Origin: Scolanthus callimorphus
Lineage: Eukaryota; Cnidaria; Anthozoa; Actiniaria; Edwardsiidae
Reading direction: 5' to 3'
Length of the DNA stretch: 64,000 nucleotides
Assembly (NCBI GenBank): GCA_033964015.1
Contig: CM066915.1
Location: 1,178,001 to 1,242,000, forward strand
The notes beneath the pieces were generated by a model that was not told the origin of the DNA, did no database searches, and was given only the letters and a program-made list of their open reading frames with translations. This document shows positions 40,293 to 52,218 of this stretch, piece by piece (the stretch's first letter is position 1; the number at the start of each line of letters is the position of its first letter). A program made the position numbers and the translations under genes.

Positions 40293-43200
40293 ATGGACCA
40301 CGAGGACGAGAATCGCTTCCGTGGGTCGATTATACAGGTGATTATATGAGATGAGAGTTCAAGTCCATTCTAAATTTTGTTTAGACTTCTGTCCACTGTT
40401 CCAAAGCAAATGTTTTAGATGAATTAGTGTTTATAGCTCTCCGAGGTTGTTGTTTTAAGGTTACTAACTGTTTGTACGAAGTTCTGAATATACAATTTGA
40501 AAGAAATATGGTGAAACTCGACGTTTTGAGGCGCTACTTGAATAAAACTGAAGGCTGTTTTAGTTCAGGAGACGAAAATGCCGCGAAAATGAGTCGCATT
40601 CGATGCTAAAAAAATAGCTGAAGCTCGAAATTGAAAACACATTTGCTTAATAAAAGGATCTTTTTGTAATTCTAATACTTTGAAAAACAGTTTTTTGAAG
40701 TGCTTGTTATTTCATACATTGTTCCTTGACACCCAGTTACTAGTGGTGTGTGTTTTTGCAGTTGGTGTTGTATTAACCAGCAGGGAAAAAATCTTAGGGA
40801 AGTTTTTGTGGGGGACTCCCCATAAAAATATAGAGGAATAATTGTTCATCCACCACAAGCCTCACAGGAGAGTGGAAATACCATATGAAATGGTTAATTT
40901 TTGAGAAAAATATTCTGGCACTTGAAATCACAGAGTCTGTATAATTATGTTTAATAATTTGAATAATATTTTCTAATTTCAGCCTCATGCTAGTCTTGTT
41001 GCACCCAGCCCTGGGATGTCCACCACAGGGCTGCCAGGGGGGTTTACACCCTATCCTCCCACCCCTAGCCCAATGCCACCCCTCACACCTATGACACCCA
41101 TGACGGGAGAGCAGTCAGGCATTTTGCCACAGTTACAGTAAGTAGCCACATCGCCTTATATTATTTCCTGCGGTAAAATAAATTTTTAGGAAAGGTTCCA
41201 GCACACCAGATTTTCAACAAGGTAATAATTACCACAGGTACTCCACCATATCCCCATTAAGGATACTGTAAACCTTCGCGGGCGTCATTTTGACGATTTT
41301 TTTGTTTTTATCCCAGTCAATAAGTTAGGGTAGGAACTTCAATATTCCAAAAAAGAAAATTAAAATAACTTATATTTCACAAAGAAAAAGAAGAAAATCT
41401 AGTTTTTCAACTGTATTGCGTTACATGATTCAGGCGGTATAATCTTTTGATCTTGTTTACTTAGCCTTCAGGTCAGGAAATTGGCCGTGCTTCTTGAGGC
41501 ACTTTTATTTATCAATTATTTATCAAAATTTGGTTGCTGGAAGTGGTCAAAGATGTTGGAGATAGCGATTACCACGAGCACCAAAGCTCAAGCACAACAT
41601 GAAATCTGAGCGCAGTAATACTTTCCTGCGCGAAGAGAAGGCTTGCCTCCAATTGGCCGATCGTGTCACGTTTGTTTGCTTTCCTGCTGTTAGCGCTTCA
41701 GATGTTGACACAACTTCAAATGGCTATAACTCGGTATTGATTTTGCTGCTGATTCGATGGAAAGACCCAAAATGTTCACACCGCAAGGATTTGTACAATT
41801 GCCTTCAAATTTGGCGAGCAGTTAGTCAGAACATTGATCGCCGTGTGTCGGCGATTTTTGATATTTTCATTTCTCCCACTTTTATTACTGTTAGAAGGCT
41901 GAAACTCGTCAAATAAATGAACCTTCGACTTTTGGAAGTTCTTATTCTGGAATGGATTAATATATTAAAAATCGCCAACACACTTTAGTAATTCAATAAG
42001 TGTTGATTGATTTAGGACAGAATTGAAGCCAATGCGCGCCGTATTTCTATACAAACATTTTGCATAGTTAAATCGCACAATTTTATCGTTTTCCTTTCCG
42101 CGTTAGAGCAAATTTCGAAAAATCAGAATAAAACTGCCTCATCATAAACTTCGTTTATTAAGCTTTAAAATGATATCTAGTTTATTGGGGTTTATTGAAA
42201 TGCGCCACGAAGAGAATGTTTGCGCGAAGGGTACCCGCGAAGGTTTACGGTATCCTTAAGTCCACAACTGAACCATGCACACACTCCCCAAGGGTCACCC
42301 ATCCAGTGGATCCAGTACATCTTCTTCTGTGTATGCCCAGATAACCAGATTTTTGGGTGTCAAGGCCAGGTTACAAAGGGTCCTGTACGGGCACCAATTC
42401 CTCATGGTTAGCTATACAGGGTGCCGGCATGGTGGTGGTGTCTGCCACGACGTCTCTCTTGAGCTTACAAATCATCTTATATTCAAAGTGCATTTGCTTG
42501 TGATTTCCTGAATTTTTTCATAACATCAGGGACTTTCAAAGCTAGAGAATGAAATTGCATAGTTGTGGCACGGTACAACTATGTTGCAGCACTTTTCACA
42601 GTCATACGAAATCTACTCTATCGTCAGCTCACAGTTTTTTCCTTATGAAATCATTGACATTTTTTGTACCTGTTTAGAAATATTGTGTCTACAGTCAATC
42701 TTGGATGCAAGCTGGACCTCAAGAAGATTGCACTCCATGCTAGGAATGCAGAGTACAACCCCAAACGATTTGCTGCTGTCATCATGAGAATCAGGGATCC
42801 CAGGACAACAGCTCTCATATTTAGCTCTGGCAAAATGGTTTGCACTGGTGCTAAAAGGTTAGATAAACCAACCACTTGGGAAATGTTGTCCCTATCCATC
42901 CTGGAATTCCAGTGTGACCACTCTAGAAATTATGTTTACCCACCATGGAATTTTGCTCCAGTACTTGTGGGTCCATGCTGGCATTTGAACCCTTAGCACA
43001 AAAGATGAGAGGCCAACAGCTTAGACTATTTGGACACCTGTGCTTTCCTATACTCAGGGCTCCCACTCACCTAGAAAAGTCAGAGGGAAATCTAGAAAAA
43101 TTTTAAGGTCAGGGAATTTTGAAAAAGGTCAGGGAATTTTACAAAACAGCTCAAAGTCAGGGAAATTTACTTTTGAGCTGCTATGTTTGTTGTATTTTTG

Positions 43201-43879
43201 AGGCAACAGGAGCAAAAGACTCTGTTATTAAAACATTCTCATGAAATTGACATTTCTTCTTCTTCGATTTTAAGTAAAATCCTTTATGCAGATGTCAGGG
43301 AAAATTGCCTTTGGTCAGTAAAAAGTCAGGGAATTTTGCTTTCATGATAGAGTGAGAACCCTGATACTTGAAGGGCTGAGGGTAAGAATGACCTACCTAA
43401 GTGATGTTTGAGACTTTTTTTTTACGATTTTTTGATTTTTGACAAACATTGTTAAAATAGCCTAAAACTAGCCTCTCTGCATTTTCCCAAAAAATGGCTG
43501 CGAAAACGCTGTAAATTAAAACGGCCTCTAACCAGTGGCTTTATCAATAACGACGTAAGTGACTATTCAGACTGCGCAAATCATGTTCAAGTTTTTCCTA
43601 AAAATCGCAATGAGAACGATGTAAACAGGCCTTAGCCTTAAACCCTAAGCTCAATCTAACCCGAACTTAAATCTAACCTGAAGGCTAACCTAACCCTAAA
43701 ACTGGCAGGTAAGCCTAGTGGTTTGCCTATAAAACCTCATATATTGTCAATTGTTTTGAATACAAAAGAGCTTTTCTTCATCCTACCTGGCACATTGTTA
43801 ACCCTTTGTAGCCCCAAATTTATTTCTGTAATTTCGCTTATTTTGCAAGGTTCTTCCACCTGAAAAAGAAAAAGGTTTT

Positions 43880-43922
<43 letters not shown>

Positions 43923-46900
43923 GCTGTTTGTAAAGACGAAGGGCTACCCTTTTTCGGTGAAGACCGTTGGATTCTTGGTTTCGCTTGTCGAACAGAGAGC
44001 GAGCCATGAATTTGCGTTTTGCTTTTTTCAAGTCATTTTCTACTACAGGAGCCGCTTTGCTTGCATCATAAAGCAAACAAAGTCGGTAGAGACAAACCTG
44101 TGAAAGAACCCACAAGTGAGGAGCACATTTTACGAGCAAAATCGAGTCACAAAGAATTTGGCAGGCCGTGTGATGACTCTTTGAGCATTATGTAGCTTTC
44201 AGTTTTACCCATAATGCTTTTTGCTAGATGATAAAGCCACTGGTTGGAGCCGTTTTACAGCGTTCTCACAGTGATTTATTGGGGAAAATGCAGAGAGGCT
44301 AGTTTTAGGCTATTTTAACAATGTTTCTGCAGTTTGTTTGTCAAAAATCAAAAAGTTGTAATAAAAAGTCTCAAACATCACTTAGGTCGTTCTTACCCCC
44401 AGCCCTTCACTTCATTGTCCATTTCCAGGGCCAGGTCTAGGGGGTGATTAGGGTGGCTAGCCATCCCCTTTTTCTCATATTTCTGGTATAACCTTAAGAT
44501 TAACCAACCCCGTGGTCTGAAATCTGTAGTATATCCTTTGTACTATCAACCCCCCTTCTAAAGCGTCTGCATCCGCCACTGATTTTGTTGGGTAAATGGA
44601 CCACAAATTGAGTATACTTACTAGAAACATCCAGAAAATGGATGTGAAAGATATGAAAAATCCAGCAAGATTGGTGATTAGATATGGTATGTGGACATGA
44701 TTTTAAATTGTTTTAATTTGTTTTTTTGTTGATTGCAGTGAAGAACAGTCCAAGCTTGCAGCCAGAAAATATGCAAGAGTCGTACAAAAGCTTGGTTTTC
44801 CAGTAAGTACCATACAATCTTTTGATGTTGAAATTGCAGTTGCTATCACATACCAGTAAGCAGGGCTCAAAATAGCTGCATGCCAATGACCAAATGTCAG
44901 GCCATATTTAACACTTAGCAGGCCAAAAAAATCATGGCATACCAAAAGCAAAACAAAGTGGCAGGCGAAAACTACTGCATATGTAATGAATCTGAATGAT
45001 TGTCACAATTAAAATGAAATTTAAATTCCCAATTCACTTGCTTACATTTTCTTGTCTTAGATTAAAAGGTTATAACTTTATTTTCATTCAAGTTCCATCT
45101 CGTTCATTTTGCAGGTCAATATATGAAATGGCAGGTGCAAATTTGTTGTACCTGCCAAAAAAAATCTGTGGCAGGCCAAAATGTTTTCCTATTTTAAGCC
45201 CTGGTAAGGCAGACTGCATTTAGTAGGAAGAGTAAACCATTTTCACTCTGGAACCTGCTGCTTATTGTCTCTGCGTGATTAAGTTATGGGAAACAGAATT
45301 TGGAGAGGCAATAAGCGGCTGAATGCCCCAAGAACGCAGGGAGGATAAGCTACATTGCTGAAGGGGAGGTGGGAGGGTTGAAAATTCTGCAAGACTTCCT
45401 GAGTTGTGAGGATATGTCGAAATGCCCAGAAAGCTAGACTTGTGAATTCTTAAATAGGCTGACACTTGACCAAAAGAGGCATACCACGCGACGGAATGTC
45501 CTGAGGGAGTATGGCGATAACTTACTCACACATGGTCGAATTTTCGCAGCACATTCCTGCGTTAAAATAGTGCCCAGACTGCTTTTTCAAGCGTTTTTCA
45601 AGCGTTTTTCATGATACTGTGAAATAGATACTGCTCAAATTTGCCGACTATGTGGACACTAGTACAAAAAAAGCCTGTGCAAAAATGGAAGCAGTTTATA
45701 CATCACATGTAATATTCTAGGGCATTTGGCAAGATGTGGTAATGAGCATACACATCATAGAGCAATGTCTGCACCATCCACAAAATTACAGCCTAATTTG
45801 CAATTGTTTGTTGGGCGCTTTCACACACAATTTGACCTTACGTTTTTATATGATTTTCCTTATTTTTTTGACAAATGTTATTTTATTTTGACCTAAAAAT
45901 GGCTGTCAAAGTAGCAAAAAGTGATGGCTATCACTGGCAGCTACAATCAAATGCAAAAGTAGTTGGCGCACTTGCACTTCCATTCCCTTCCTACCTCTTA
46001 ACATTGAAAGGGCGAAGGCGGAGGGAAAGGGAGGCAAGTGCGCCAACGTTTTGCATTTGATTGTATGGCTTCAAAAGTGGTGTTATGTTATACCGGAAGT
46101 GAATTGAGCTCTAGGTCTGTGTGCAACGGCTCGTGGGAATGCAGGAGAAAATGGGGGATTGCAGAGGGGAAAACATGAAATAGAGGACGTATTGTGATGT
46201 TTTATTTTTGAAAATTATTTTTTCCGAGTGCGATAGTTTTGTATGTGGAAAATATTTTTCTTCACGGTGTATGCAATGAATTTAACGGAACAGTGAAAAT
46301 ATTAACAAGAAAATTTACTAAAACTCGCATGTTGTGATCTCGGTGTTTGAGAAAACTGATCGAAAGTAATTGGGACTAATATTGAAACTATGCTTGTGCA
46401 AAGTGGCGAGAGGAAAATGATGGCTGTGCAATGAAACGTGCATTTTCATTCACGCGTTAGACCAAATTAGAATAAATCGCTGCTTTGGATGTTTTTCGCT
46501 ATGTTGCTATTTGCCAGAATTCCCAAACCGAAGAGCATAGAACATGACTCAAAGCCTAAACTGTTTATTCTACCAGGGCTGCAATTTCGTAGTTCCCGCA
46601 TGCAAACCCCACGAGTTACCAGGTAACTCGTTAAGTGAATAGAGATTTTATTTAAAAAAAAATTACTCTGAAATTCAACGAGGCACCTGGTAACTCGTTG
46701 ACTTCGCATGCGCGAAACACTGAAAAGGCTTCCCAATAAAATTATCTACAAGTGCGCTCTATTTTTCTTTCACTGGAGTATTTTATCTCACGCCAAAAAC
46801 ATCCATGTTTTCAGGTCCGCTGTGATTTTTCTTTTCATAACCATTCTCTACACTTCTCTCGCAAATATCTTCCCAATTGTTGTTAAGTTAGACATTTGTT

Positions 46901-49900
46901 AGCATCAACGGCACTTTCCACTTCTTTTAGGATCTTTTTAGTTATTTTAAAACTTGATTTAGGCCATATTTCCACCGTAACGCTACTCTCTTTTGACGAA
47001 CTGCAACCTTTATGGTTATCACAATAAGGAGATAATCGACATGTCATTGCCTGTCAATCACGCTTCTGTGGTTCATATGTATGGCTTCAAAAGTGGTGTT
47101 ATGTTACACCGGAAGTGAATTGAGCTCTAGGTCTGTGTGCAACGGCTCGTGGGAATGCAGGAGAAAATAGGGGATTGCAGAGGGGAAAACATGAAATAGA
47201 GGACGTATTGTGATGTTTTATTTTTGAAAATTATTTTTTCCGAGTGTGCGATAGTTTTTGTATGTGGAAAATATTTTTCTTCACGGTGTATGCAATGAAT
47301 TTAACGGAACAGTGAAAATATTATCAAGAAAATGTGATCTCGGTGTTTGAGAAGACTGATCGAAAGTAATTGGGACTAATATTGAAAGGGCGAAGGCGGA
47401 GGGAAAGGGCTACAGTAGTTCTGTTGTTTTCTCTTTAAAATAAATTGTCTGTAAATGCTAGAATTAAAGTGGCCGACTCGCCCTGCCCATAATGCATTGC
47501 ATTGTTTGTGTTCACATGATTCATTACATCAGAAACTCTGATATAATGCAAAGGAATTCTACCTTACAAGTTTTTTTTCTCGCATTTGTACAGTTTATAA
47601 AGTATCGAAAAATGGCAGTGAAGCAATGCATTATGGACAGAATGAGTCAGCCCTTTTAACACTGACTACTTGAATTGGTTTCACAGTCTTGTGAAAATCA
47701 CTCTCAAATTTGGCAAATAGTTTTTTTTTATCAGAAAAATTATAACAAAGCCTTGTCTATACAATTGTTTGAAATTTTTAGGCCAAGTTTACAGAGTTCA
47801 AGATTCAAAACATGGTTGGGAGTTGTGATGTCAAGTTCCCTATTAGACTAGAAGGCCTTGTGTTGGCTCACGGCCAGTTCTCAAGGTGAGTAGAGACTGG
47901 CTGATTTCTAGAGAGTAATTGGCCTTTTTCTTTGTTGACAACAAATTTTGAGAACTGGGCATCTTTTTAAAACCTACAGACTGGAAAGGTAAATTAGTTT
48001 CGAAATTCTAGTCACATTTTCTAAAATGTTAGTCAAAAAAATTGAACTTGCGCCCGTGGTATACCGGTATATGACTACATGACCAGTGGCTTCGCACAAA
48101 ATAATGTGCCCGCGCTACTGCTTATTAGGAAATCGCTGTAATGGCATCCATCGCTCGTAAACACGATCTCAGATTCCAGCAATTTCCAGCATCTTGCAAT
48201 GGCATCTTAGCATCTTGCAATAGTGGCATTGACACTGCAAGTTTCAAACTGAAAGACAATCAAATTGTAGCTAAGTTATACATACAAATGACCATCTTCT
48301 TGCAAGGCGAGACACTTCGGGCTTGGCGACCAAAATTTTAGAGCTAGTTGCCAAATCGCGCCCCATCTTTCTGAGTTCAGCTGAGATCCATGTTTATGTG
48401 GCGACTAAATCTTTGCATTTTGGCCACTAAAATAAGTTATGTCGGGCCCTGTTCTTGGGAAGTAAGTTGCAGAATTTTAGACTTCACAGTAAACATTTTG
48501 GATGTTTTAAATATGTATTTTTTTGGATACTAGTTTTTGTTCAAACTCAAACAAGCTCGAACAATAATTTTGCAAGTTTTGAAAAAGTTTGATTTATTAG
48601 TTTCGTTACATGTGCAATAACCAAAGGTTGAAATTTATGTAAACGCTGTGGAGAACTACTAATTTGCTGACGTTTCGAGAATAAGCCCTTCATCATCTGC
48701 TTTTTTTTTTGCTCTGATGAACGGTTAATTCTCAAATTTTCAGCAAAACACTAGGTTCTCTACAGCGTTTAACATAAATTTCAACTTTTGGTTGTTATTG
48801 TCAATGTTTACGTTCCCCCTGATGCAGTTTTCCTGGAAAAGCTAGTTGGCACCAGCATGTTTACTCATTCCATGTGTTTGTTTGTAGTTATGAGCCAGAG
48901 CTGTTTCCTGGACTGATCTACCGGATGGTCAAGCCAAGGATTGTCCTCCTCATCTTTGTGTCTGGCAAAGTTGTATTGACAGGTGAGGAAGCAAGATCAG
49001 GGTCCCACATAAACTTTTAGTGATAGGTGCTATTGATGCCTAGATGAAAAATTCTATAGAAATCAGTTCTGGTGCCCATCATTTTCTCACAAAATAATGC
49101 TGTTAACAGCTAATTTTGAAAACAGCATTTTTTTAAAAACCTACAGACTCTGAAGGTAGGATGAAACATTTTTAGTTTTTTTAGTTTTTTTAGGCAATAA
49201 ACCGAGGTCCCGTCTGCTTTCCCTTGTATCCCTGTTCAAGGCGGACATTAAAGAACCCATTGCACTCTTCGTAAGAGTAGGGGATTGTCTCCCGGTGCAA
49301 TGGCCTGACTCTCGGAGGCATATATACTGTTCAACAGTCCTCATGATTGTAAGCTGCGCGGCTGCAATTTGCGCCATCTAATGCAGCCCGTTAAGTCCTC
49401 CAACCTCTCCTTGTCTAGCGGTCGTGTATTTTCGACTGCTTGGAGTTACCTCACGACGTGATAGATGGTGAGCAGTGAAAAGGTACTGTGATCCTTTCTA
49501 AAATCAATCAAATTGATGTTGACTATTTGACTCAGAAAACGAGAACGAGTAGTCAAATTGTTGTATTAAACAATAATATGTTATAGTTATCAGGAAACGA
49601 AGTCCAGCACATCCGTATTAGTAAGACTGCAAAGTTTGAGAAGAAATACTCGAAAAACTCGCTGAGATATACGCAAAAATCAATAATAGCGCACAGTTCG
49701 AAAGCCATTGTTCTGGACTGACTAGCCTTGAAATCACGTGAAAAAAACAAAAGCGTTTTTGCACGCATTCGAGGCTAGTTTACAGCGGCGTAGCCAGGAA
49801 TTTCTGAAGGGGGGGGGGGGGGGGGCGGATAGTGAAAACATGGGACGAAAATGCACAAATGTTCTCCAGCAAATACAGTAAATGTATGGGAAATTTCCGA

Positions 49901-51874
49901 GAAAGGGGGGGGGGGCGGGCCCCCCCTGGCTACGCCCCTGGTTTAACCTTTAACCTTTAAATAATATAATTACCACTAGCAAGCTAATCCGGCAATGGGC
50001 AGTCAGCGGCGACTGGGTGAGGGGTGACGATGACAAACAATATATAAATAAATAACAACAAGCAATACAAATAAAATATCGCAACATATATCAAACAAAC
50101 GTAAGACTAAGGACGATAGCCCATCACCGGATTAGCTTACTAGGTAAGGCCGCTACAAACTTAGATGCTGAGGGCGAGGTCGGTGGAAAAGCTGCCTGGG
50201 GCAAAGCATTCCAGATGAATATAGTGCGCGAATAAAATGAAAACTGGAAGGCATTGATTTTGGCTGGAAGAAGGGCGAACTGAAAATGGTTACGGACACT
50301 AGCTCTGGTAGAGTAGAACACGGGCTTGGTAGAAAATCAGGTGGAAAGTTGATCTTGACAAGTCCGAAATTAATTTTCTCAGTCAGTCCAGAACAATTGC
50401 TTCTCAAACTGGGCGCCATAATTGAATTCGGTGTATGAATTTTCAGCTTTCTGGCTGATTTTTTGCAAAGAATGTATGGGCAAAACATCAAAACGAGTCT
50501 GGACGGGTATTGATGCCCGTCCGGCCTCAAGTTTACGTTAATGTCTCGGCCAGTATTCAAGCAATCTTCACCAAACTTTGCAATTTTACTAATACGGATG
50601 TGTAGAATTGAATACTGGATTCTATTTCCTGATAACTGCTAGATGTCATTTAAGCAATAAAAATACTTTCCGCGTGCTCTATCAAACAAGCGAAAGCGAA
50701 CAAGGCACAATTACTCTATTGCGTCAAAGCGACTATCACTGGTGGACTCCCACGACTACCTGGGCGTCAGGCTTGCTTGCGATCTCAAGTGGAATGAACA
50801 ATGCTCTAATGTAGCATCTAAAGCAAACAAGTCACTTGGACTCCTCCGAAGAACCCTTCGGCCTAGTGACCCTGAGGCCAAGGAACTTGCATATACCTCC
50901 ATGGCTCGCCCAATCCTTGAATATGCTTCATCTATCTGGAACCCACACACGGATACTGCAGTCAGCAGGGTGGAGCAGATACAGAAATATGCGGCTCGCT
51001 TTGTGTTAAACAAGAACCAGCAGCGGGCCAGCACATCTGCCATGGTGTCACACCTTAACTGGCATACCTTAGAGGACAGACGCCTTCTTTCTCAGTTGTG
51101 TCTTTTCTATAAAATCCGTAACAATCTTGTGAACATAAATTTTCCCCCATGTGTAAAACCAAATACCCGCCCTACCAGATCAAACCAGGCAAAGTACCTC
51201 CAACCCCAAGCATCTGTCTCAGCGTATAGCTTCTCCCTTTTTTCCTAGAACTATTAGGACATGGAACCTTTTATCTTCCCAAATTACTAATATGCCGTGC
51301 CTGGAGTCCTTTAAGGACGCCGCCTTGCCCGCCATCACTAACATGCGGGCTCCTGGCCACCTACGCAGGCTATAAGACCTTAAAGTCCTGCAGCTCAGAC
51401 ATTAGTGAAGCTACCATGAGCTAAATTTATTTAAGTATTTAAGTTTCTTACAAACACGAGGGGGATGTTGGGAGAACTTTCAAGTTTTTATAAGTTCGAC
51501 CAACATTCCCCGAGTGTTTGTAAGAAACCAGAGAGCACGCGGAAAGTAAATCGTTGCGTGACAATCGTGTTTCTCAGGTCTCTTACAGACACGCCTTTTA
51601 ACCAATCAGAATGCGCACATTCACTATATAAAATAGGTGTTATTTTCTAAAAAAACAATATTAACAGGAGAAAGGCCTAATGGTTTTGTATTTGCGTTTT
51701 CGGCACTCGTCTAAAATCCGCTCTATAGTGGGTTTCTACTAATCTACGATAGCATCGTGGGATACAACGTGTCTAATTTATTTTTATTTTATTTTAGGTG
51801 CAAAGGTCCGACAAGAAATCTATGAAGCATTCGACAACATTTATCCAATTCTAAAGACCTTCAGGAAAACATAG
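40293..51874 (+). CDS. TBP: TATA-binding protein
   Basis: TBP nucleates RNA polymerase I, II and III pre-initiation complexes by bending TATA DNA. Seven exons with exact phase: 40293-40337, 40983-41137, 42678-42857, 44739-44802, 47782-47885, 48888-48982, 51798-51874 (stop TAG), giving 720 bases or 239 residues. Exon 1 codes [15 protein letters not shown]. Exon 2 is a Pro/Met/Thr-rich N-terminal region without a glutamine tract. The conserved core starts at [16 protein letters not shown]. The two saddle repeats are recognisable by [29 protein letters not shown], the linker [12 protein letters not shown], then [45 protein letters not shown] and the end [11 protein letters not shown]. All intron borders follow GT-AG. 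The introns hold several transposons. The call is essentially certain from the core sequence. Confidence 0.97.
41261..42255. mobile_element. Non-autonomous piggyBac-like element (TTAA flanks) in TBP intron 2
   Basis: Inverted ends GGATACTGTAAACCTTCGCG (left) and CGCGAAGGTTTACGGTATCC (right) are flanked on both sides by TTAA (41257-41260 and 42256-42259), the target site of piggyBac transposons. The 995-bp interior contains a 105-codon frame at 41599-41916 with no transposase features, so the element appears non-autonomous. Confidence 0.75.
43055..43363. repeat. hAT-like MITE with CAGGGCTCCCACTC ends
   Basis: It starts CAGGGCTCCCACTCACC and ends AGTGAGAACCCTG. The interior repeats GTCAGGGAA(T/A)TTT several times on both sides. 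It lies in TBP intron 3. Confidence 0.6.
43370..44408. mobile_element. 1-kb foldback element with ~170-bp arms in TBP intron 3
   Basis: The left arm (43370-43548) begins GAAGGGCTGAGGGTAAGAA and contains CTAAGTGATGTTTGAGACTTTT and AGCCTAAAACTAGCCTCTCTGC. The right arm (44219-44408) is its inverted copy, ending TTCTTACCCCCAGCCCTTC. The centre holds a 27-base C run at about 43884-43911. No transposase was seen. Confidence 0.8.
44861..45203. repeat. hAT-like MITE with CAGGGCTCAAAATAG ends
   Basis: It starts CAGGGCTCAAAATAG and ends CTATTTTAAGCCCTG. GTAAG flanks both sides, and (T/G)GGCAGGCC(A) motifs recur inside. It lies in TBP intron 4. Confidence 0.65.
45943..46065. repeat. Hairpin MITE with GTTGGCGCACTTGC arms
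   Basis: ACAATCAAATGCAAAAGTAG and TTGGCGCACTTGC pair with GCAAGTGCGCCAACGTTTTG and CATTTGATTGTA. It lies directly left of the 46062-46387 duplication source. Confidence 0.75.
46003..47409. repeat. Rearranged local duplication in TBP intron 4
   Basis: Segment 46062-46387 is repeated at 47078-47387 with about 95% identity and a ~20-bp deletion. After the shared 7-mer ATTGAAA the second copy continues not with the neighbour of copy 1 but with a stretch identical to 46010-46031, which lies left of copy 1. See the finding on circle reinsertion. Confidence 0.85.
47466..47662. repeat. MITE with CATAATGCATTGC ends
   Basis: AAGTGGCCGACTCGCCCTGC and CCATAATGCATTGC at the left are inverted at the right as GCAATGCATTATGGACAGAA and TGAGTCAGCCCTTTT. 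A related end is at about 39367. Confidence 0.65.
48617..48797. repeat. MITE with AACCAAAGGTTGAAATTTATG ends
   Basis: The left arm AACCAAAGGTTGAAATTTAT and GTAAACGCTGTGGAGAAC pair with the right arm GTTCTCTACAGCGTTTAAC and ATAAATTTCAACTTTTGGTT. It is 180 bp and lies in TBP intron 5. Confidence 0.75.
49190..49490. repeat. Dispersed SINE-like sequence
   Basis: The block contains GTATCCCTGTTCAAGGCGGA, CATTAAAGAACCCATTGCAC, GTAGGGGATTGTCTCCCGGTG and GACTCTCGGAGGCATATATAC. It looks like a widespread non-coding repeat type in marine invertebrates, but no polymerase III promoter or tail was confirmed. It lies in TBP intron 6. Confidence 0.35.
49783..49940. repeat. hAT-like MITE with CAGCGGCGTAGCCAGG ends and poly-G
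   Basis: It starts CAGCGGCGTAGCCAGGAATTT, has long G runs, and ends CCTGGCTACGCCCCTG. GTTTA-like sequence flanks both sides. It is nested in the 49568-50639 element. Confidence 0.7.
50124..50330 (-). mobile_element. LINE reverse-transcriptase C-terminal fragment
   Basis: The minus-strand frame reads [20 protein letters not shown] and later [18 protein letters not shown], the tail of a CR1/L2-like ORF2 protein. It ends at a stop at 50124. Related sequence continues to about 50560 with frame breaks. Confidence 0.65.
50700..51380 (+). mobile_element. LINE reverse-transcriptase 3' fragment in TBP intron 6
   Basis: The plus frame 50742-51248 reads [43 protein letters not shown] and [13 protein letters not shown]. 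This is the thumb and C-terminal region of a jockey/CR1-type reverse transcriptase. A frame break near 51235 is followed by [14 protein letters not shown] and [13 protein letters not shown], the protein end. No polymerase core remains, so the copy is 5'-truncated and dead. Confidence 0.8.
51445..51655. repeat. MITE with TTCTTACAAACAC arms
   Basis: TTTCTTACAAACACGAGGGG and GATGTTGGG pair with CCAACATTCCCCGAGTGTTTGTAAGAAA. A CAATCAGAATGCGCACATTC block follows. It lies near the end of TBP intron 6. Confidence 0.6.
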
Positions 51875-52218
51875 CAGCAGTTTAGATCCTTGCAATAATT
51901 TAATTCCTTGTTCAAAGTTATGTATTTTTTGTACAGTATAAGCCTTTGGTCTTGATTGGCAAGGATATTTGCTTGAGTGGACCCGCCCAAAATCTGATTA
52001 TTCAGTGGGGGATGGCTAACCATAGAGTCCATAGACTATGTACCATGCGATACCTAAGCTGGGTCGTAGCCAGCATTTTGGGGGTGGGGGAGAGGGGGGG
52101 GGGGGCACGGGCGCAACTACTGAAGAAAATGTATGTCAGTTTTGAGTAAAAAGGAAAAAGAGAAATTTGTTCCGGACTCCCCTGTCACAAACCAGTAACA
52201 ATGTCTTATACCCCATTC

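Larger units (their letters stand above)
49568..50639. mobile_element. MITE of the TTATAGTTATCAGG family broken by nested insertions
   Basis: The left end (TTATAGTTATCAGGAAACGA, CATCCGTATTAG) and right end (CTAATACGGATGTG, TTTCCTGATAACTG) match the compact copy at 10590-10895. About 770 bases more lie between them, made of the CAGCGGCGTAGCCAGG element (49783-49940) and a LINE tail on the minus strand (50124-50560). Confidence 0.7.

Noticed and set aside
41599..41916. 105-aa frame in TBP intron 2 as a separate gene
   Set aside because: It lies inside a TTAA-flanked transposon, has no recognisable domain or splice context, and is better described as element interior.
42275..42511. Ser-rich frame in TBP intron 2 as an extra TBP exon
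   Set aside because: Exons 2 and 3 already join to give [11 protein letters not shown] as in other TBPs, so an extra exon here would disrupt the start of the conserved core.
43798..44139. Gly-rich minus-strand frame
   Set aside because: It reads through a poly-C tract in the centre of a foldback element.
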